This document shows positions 6,745 to 9,777 of a DNA stretch of 9,777 bases, in pieces. The DNA is taken from contig CALHKJ010000357.1 in NCBI GenBank assembly GCA_938033975.1, positions 1 through 9,777 of the forward strand, given 5' to 3'. This DNA is from an uncultured Saprospiraceae bacterium (GTDB lineage Bacteria > Bacteroidota > Bacteroidia > Chitinophagales > Saprospiraceae). The translations under genes were made by a program, and so were the position numbers. Below the pieces are notes generated by a model. It was not told the DNA's origin. It was given only the letters and a program-made list of their open reading frames with translations, and ran no database searches. The stretch's first letter is position 1. The number at the start of each line of letters is the position of its first letter.

Positions 6745-8562
6745 ATGAAACGATCAATTGAAATTTTAGCAATCTTAGTAGGAATCATATTCCTTATGAG
6801 TTCATGTTCTGAAGATTTTTCTCCCCTAAATGATGATGAAGAATCAATCACAAATGAAACAAATCATGTACACAGCAGAAATTGTGGTTTATCCCACTAT
6901 TTCGAATCACTTGAAAATGATCCTGTTAAAAAACAAGCACACGAGAAAAAAATAAAGAAATTTGAGGAGTATTCAGAAACTCATGTTGGACAAAGAGCAT
7001 TATGCTCAAACCCTGTGGTCCTTCCCGTTGCAATTCACTTCCAAGGCGTAAACAACCCAAATGCATCTTGCTTAGCCACACTAGCACAAAATTCTATTGC
7101 TGCACTTAACCAAGATTATCAAGGCACAAATAGTGATATTAGCACTTGGAACTCCCAAGCTTCAACATACTTCCCAGGTGTAAGCAATGGAGAAACATGT
7201 ATCGAATTTCAGATTGCAAATCAAAATCACCCAAGTGGATTTGGTTTAGCTAATGGAGACCTCGCTATCACAATCAACCAAACGAGTGGTGACAATATAC
7301 CTCAATTTTCAGGCTATATCAATATTGTTGTTAAACCTAATACAGGTCTTTTAGGATACTCACCACTTGGTGGAAATGGCGCAGGAGAAGCACTTGTTGT
7401 GGACGCAGGCGCATTTGGCATAGGTACATCTTGTGGTAATGTAGGCGGATCTGCTCCTTTTAATTTAGGAAGAACTTTGACACATGAAATGGGTCACTAT
7501 TTATTACTAGATCACATTTGGGGTAATGGTTGTAATGTAGATGATGGTGTTGCAGATACTCCAAGCCAGCAATCAGAAAACTATGACTGCCCTTCTTTTG
7601 GTTCATCTTCATGCAGTACAAACGATATGTTTATGAACTACATGGATTATGTAAATGATGCTTGCATGTATATGTTCTCAAATGGACAATCAACAAGAAT
7701 GGAAAACTACGTTGCATCGAATCTTTCAAATGTTGTAAACAATGCTTCAAGTGTTATCGGAAATAGTACTGGAGGTGGAACTGACGGCGGAACTACGGAT
7801 GGTGGATCTGATGGTGGAACTACCGATGGTGGAACGGATGACGGAACTACAGACGGAGGAACTACAAATTCATGTACAAGCCCAACCGATGGAATGGCAA
7901 CAAATATTTCAAACACATCTGCGACAATTAGCTGGACAGAAGTTCCTGGTGCAAGCAGATATATCATCAGATATAAACCTGTAGGCGGAGCTTGGAAAGG
8001 AAAATTTGTAACAAACAATAATATAACATTGACAGATTTAATTCCAAATACTACTTACAGATTCAGAATAAGAGTAAAATGTATAACTGACGGATGGCAG
8101 CCAATAGGTTCTGTTTCAACTTTTAAAACTACTGGCTCAAATGGTGGAGGATCAACAGGTACTAACACAGCAGTAAAAATGAGACTTAAACTTGATTACT
8201 ATGGAAGTGAAACTTCTTGGGAATTAGTTGATGACTCAACAGGTAATGCTATTAAGAATGGAGGTACATATACTAATGGATATACCGGTAGAGTGAAAAC
8301 TCAAACATGGAGTTTAGCTGATGGAGATTACACTTATTATGTAGACGATTCTTATGGTGATGGAATATGTTGTGATTATGGAGATGGCTTTGTGAAATTA
8401 TTAGATAGTTCTAACAGCATAATTGCTCAATCAGATGGATACTTTGGTTACTATGATGAATTATCTTTTACAGTAGACAACGGACAAGTGTACTTTAAGA
8501 ATGAAAATAAAGATGAAAAGGCAATAAATCTGGCACCTAAGCAAATTGTTTCAAACAACTAA
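6745..8562 (+). CDS. M43-type zinc metalloprotease lipoprotein with FN3 and C-terminal Cys-rich beta domain
   Basis: A 605-residue exported protein. Residues 1-21 are a lipoprotein signal (hydrophobic core, then LMSSC, Cys21). The following SED and the acidic stretch DDEES resemble surface-export signals of Bacteroidota lipoproteins. Residues about 90-330 form a metzincin catalytic domain of the cytophagalysin/pappalysin (M43) kind: VVLPVAIHFQG at its N-terminus, zinc site HEMGHYLLLDH (His247, Glu248, His251, His257), HIWG, DDGVADTP, and a Met-turn MNYMDY with Met300. The usual Gly of HExxHxxGxxH is Leu254. A Gly/Thr/Asp repeat linker (343-374) leads to a fibronectin type III domain (about 377-464). 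A C-terminal domain (about 477-580) has ETSWELVDD, GDYTYYVDDSYGDGICCDYG and a closing DELSFTV strand. No type IX secretion sorting domain is visible, in keeping with lipid anchoring. A strong terminator follows. Confidence 0.9.
   Translation: MKRSIEILAILVGIIFLMSSCSEDFSPLNDDEESITNETNHVHSRNCGLSHYFESLENDPVKKQAHEKKIKKFEEYSETHVGQRALCSNPVVLPVAIHFQGVNNPNASCLATLAQNSIAALNQDYQGTNSDISTWNSQASTYFPGVSNGETCIEFQIANQNHPSGFGLANGDLAITINQTSGDNIPQFSGYINIVVKPNTGLLGYSPLGGNGAGEALVVDAGAFGIGTSCGNVGGSAPFNLGRTLTHEMGHYLLLDHIWGNGCNVDDGVADTPSQQSENYDCPSFGSSSCSTNDMFMNYMDYVNDACMYMFSNGQSTRMENYVASNLSNVVNNASSVIGNSTGGGTDGGTTDGGSDGGTTDGGTDDGTTDGGTTNSCTSPTDGMATNISNTSATISWTEVPGASRYIIRYKPVGGAWKGKFVTNNNITLTDLIPNTTYRFRIRVKCITDGWQPIGSVSTFKTTGSNGGGSTGTNTAVKMRLKLDYYGSETSWELVDDSTGNAIKNGGTYTNGYTGRVKTQTWSLADGDYTYYVDDSYGDGICCDYGDGFVKLLDSSNSIIAQSDGYFGYYDELSFTVDNGQVYFKNENKDEKAINLAPKQIVSNN
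7771..7866 (+). repeat. Gly/Asp/Thr-rich tandem repeat linker inside the protease gene
   Basis: Degenerate tandem copies of a unit of about 12-15 bases encode TDGGT/TDGGS/TDDGT between the catalytic and FN3 domains. It is a flexible interdomain spacer. Such arrays can vary in copy number, and apparent open frames on either strand here are by-products of the repeat. Confidence 0.85.
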
Positions 8563-8587
8563 TCCAGAAAACCCAAACTGATCGTGG

Positions 8588-8621
8588 AAAAGGCTGTACA
8601 AATTATTGTGCAGCCTTTTTT
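8588..8621 (+). terminator. intrinsic terminator after the metalloprotease gene
   Basis: The stem AAAAGGCTGTAC pairs with GTGCAGCCTTTT (one T-G wobble) across an 8-nt loop (8600-8607) and ends in six T residues (8616-8621). It lies 25 bp after the stop codon and separates the protease from the promoter of the next gene. Confidence 0.88.
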
Positions 8622-8641
8622 AATAATAAGCCTTTCGATTA

Positions 8642-8672
8642 TTTGAAATTGTAATTCACAAACTTACATTTG
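8642..8672 (+). promoter_or_regulatory. Bacteroidota housekeeping promoter TTTG-N19-TACATTTG
   Basis: TTTG at 8642-8645, a 19-bp spacer and TACATTTG at 8665-8672 match the published Bacteroidota consensus (TTTG-N19-21-TAnnTTTG) at every defined base. Only GTAA separates the -7 box from the ATG at 8677, so transcription should start at or within about 3 nt of the start codon, giving a leaderless message. Confidence 0.75.
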
Positions 8673-8676
8673 GTAA

Positions 8677-9195
8677 ATGAAAAATCTAATTCTCATTATT
8701 TCCTTGACATTATTTTTTTTAGCCTGTGGGCAAATGCCTGAAGCTCAAAAAGAAATACCAATTTGGGGTATGTGGGATTTGTATATTATGGAAATAAAAA
8801 ATGCTGAAAACGGAAAATGGGAAGAATGGAGACAAGGAATGGATGGTTATTTATTATATGAAAAATCAGGTTACATGTCTCTTCACTTAATGCCCAAAGC
8901 TTATCCATCAACTGATTTGAAATTCCGCAATTTTACTGACACCATGCCACTTGCCCAACTCAAATATATTTCACAAAATTATAATTATACTGGAAGCTAT
9001 ACTATAGATCTTGATAGCTCAATCGTCAGTCATACCAAACTATCTCACTCCAACCCAAATGAATGGGGAGGAATAAGTAGAAGAAAATTTAGTTTTCAAG
9101 GGGACACTCTTTTTGTTGTACCAACCGAAGAAGAAAATGCAAGCTTACGTCTTAAGTTTCTGAAGATGCCAAACCAAATAATTGTTGAGAATTGA
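8677..9195 (+). CDS. lipocalin-like domain lipoprotein
   Basis: A 172-residue exported lipoprotein: residues 1-17 are a signal with FFLAC (Cys17 lipidated). The mature part resembles the small lipocalin-like (Lipocalin_5 type) domain: IWGMWDLY (29-36), GYLLYEKSGYMSLHL (57-71), YNYTGSYTIDLDSSIVSHT (102-120), and an SRRKFSFQGDTLFV strand pair (135-147). Proteins of this kind are presumed to bind a small hydrophobic ligand, but the ligand and role are unknown. It has its own promoter and follows a terminator, so it is probably monocistronic. Its last 44 bases overlap the 3' end of the convergent tatD gene, and no terminator hairpin is visible within or just after the overlap. Domain assignment is by sequence pattern and is moderately sure. 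Confidence 0.82.
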   Translation: MKNLILIISLTLFFLACGQMPEAQKEIPIWGMWDLYIMEIKNAENGKWEEWRQGMDGYLLYEKSGYMSLHLMPKAYPSTDLKFRNFTDTMPLAQLKYISQNYNYTGSYTIDLDSSIVSHTKLSHSNPNEWGGISRRKFSFQGDTLFVVPTEEENASLRLKFLKMPNQIIVEN

Positions 9196-9777
9196 TTGTA
9201 GTCTTTCTCATCACTTCATCTAAAGCAATATCTTTCAATAAAGCTATCCTTTCGGCAACAAATGGAATGTATGCAGATTCATTTCTTTTTCCTCGATAAG
9301 GTACTGGTGGCAAATAAGGACTATCTGTCTCTAAAATAATTCCATCTAAATCCATATCTGGCAAAGTCTTATGCATACCACCGTTCTTAAAAGTAGCCAC
9401 TCCCCCTACTCCCATATAAAAGCCAACCGCTCTAATTCGTTCAGCTTGCTCCAGTGTGCCAGCAAAACAATGAAATACACCTCTTAGGTCTTCGTGTTGC
9501 ATGTTCTCCACAATCTCAATTGTCAATGGCAGAGCTTCCCTTGAATGAATAATAATTGGCAACTTCCATTCTATCGCCCACTCTATTTGAGTTTCAAAAG
9601 CAATAATTTGTTCCTTTTTAAAGGATTTATCCCAATAAAGGTCTATTCCCAATTCTCCTACTCCATATATTTTTCGCTGCTCTTTTATCTCTTTGATATG
9701 AGCAAGTTCTTCTTTATAATTTTCTTTTACTGAACAAGGATGCAGCCCCATCATAGGATAACAAACATCCGGATACT
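9152..9777 (-). CDS. tatD: TatD-family metal-dependent hydrolase, 5' end cut by window
   Basis: The frame stays open to the right edge (YPDVCYPMMGLHPCSV across the first visible codons), so the Met codon at 9754 is internal and the true start lies outside; 207 of roughly 255-260 residues are present. Counting from that Met, TatD motifs are GVGELGIDLYWD (metal-binding Glu34), IIIHSREA (His70), GVFHCFAGT (His95) and LETDSPYLPPVPYRGKRNE (Asp144). The first HxH metal site is beyond the window. TatD enzymes are cytoplasmic TIM-barrel hydrolases; characterised members are Mg-dependent 3'-5' DNases. The protein ends FGLASSET, with its stop inside the convergent lipoprotein gene. Confidence 0.94.
   Translation of the reverse strand, partial: YPDVCYPMMGLHPCSVKENYKEELAHIKEIKEQRKIYGVGELGIDLYWDKSFKKEQIIAFETQIEWAIEWKLPIIIHSREALPLTIEIVENMQHEDLRGVFHCFAGTLEQAERIRAVGFYMGVGGVATFKNGGMHKTLPDMDLDGIILETDSPYLPPVPYRGKRNESAYIPFVAERIALLKDIALDEVMRKTTINSQQLFGLASSET

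Noticed and set aside
7707..8018. Open reverse frame rich in Pro/Ser/Val opposite the protease linker
   Set aside because: It is the complement of the Gly/Thr/Asp repeat and adjacent FN3 coding sequence; it shows no family signature or start context.
8563..8676. Small gene or RNA between the protease and the lipoprotein
   Set aside because: The gap is fully accounted for by the terminator and the promoter of the next gene.
9545..9733. Short forward open frame rich in Phe/Tyr opposite tatD
   Set aside because: It is the complement of conserved TatD motifs; the aromatic content reflects AT-rich antisense sequence.
1..9777. A new defence or mobile system
   Set aside because: There are no nucleases, transposases, integrases, toxin-antitoxin pairs, arrays or target-site duplications. 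Patatin domains occur in some defence systems, but here no cyclase, nucleotidyltransferase or sensor partner accompanies it.

Overview
The window is an AT-rich chromosomal stretch that looks like Bacteroidota, probably a Cytophagales/Flavobacteriia-type environmental bacterium. Several signs point the same way: an outer-membrane beta-barrel TonB-dependent receptor with an N-terminal carboxypeptidase-regulatory-like domain, a LytS/LytTR two-component pair, an M43 (cytophagalysin/pappalysin-like) metalloprotease lipoprotein, a DUF1835 protein, start codons without Shine-Dalgarno sequences, and Bacteroidota-type promoters (TTTG-N19-TAnnTTTG). Genus cannot be fixed from the sequence alone.

Layout, left to right. 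(1) Reverse strand, 1-3124: a short TonB C-terminal-domain protein (3124-2630), then a large TonB-dependent receptor (2553 to the left edge, cut at its C-terminal tail). They are co-directional and 76 bp apart. (2) Forward strand, 3166-4805: a patatin-like phospholipase and a DUF1835 protein whose TTG start overlaps the patatin stop codon, a translationally coupled pair. (3) Reverse strand, 6561-4802: a LytS-type sensor kinase and a LytTR response regulator overlapping by ATGA. The regulator ends tail-to-tail, with a 4-bp overlap, against the DUF1835 gene. (4) A 183-bp divergent intergenic region carries a perfect inverted repeat and -7 promoter boxes for the kinase and the next gene. (5) Forward strand, 6745-8562: a multidomain secreted zinc metalloprotease lipoprotein followed by a strong intrinsic terminator. 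(6) Forward strand, 8677-9195: a lipocalin-like lipoprotein with a near-perfect Bacteroidota promoter, overlapping by 44 bp the 3' end of (7) a reverse-strand TatD-family hydrolase that runs off the right edge.

Most of the products belong to the cell envelope: receptor, TonB-like protein, membrane kinase, two lipoproteins. The two-component system is divergent from the metalloprotease, so it is a candidate regulator of it; this is inference. I see no mobile element, CRISPR array, tRNA or rRNA, and no clear evidence of a new multi-gene system. The most unusual items are the membrane-anchor-less TonB-domain protein with its tail after the domain, the repeated TACATTTG-N4-ATG promoter/start arrangement implying leaderless mRNAs, the palindrome on the protease promoter, and the altered zinc motif of the protease. 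No stretch over 300 bases lacks a gene.
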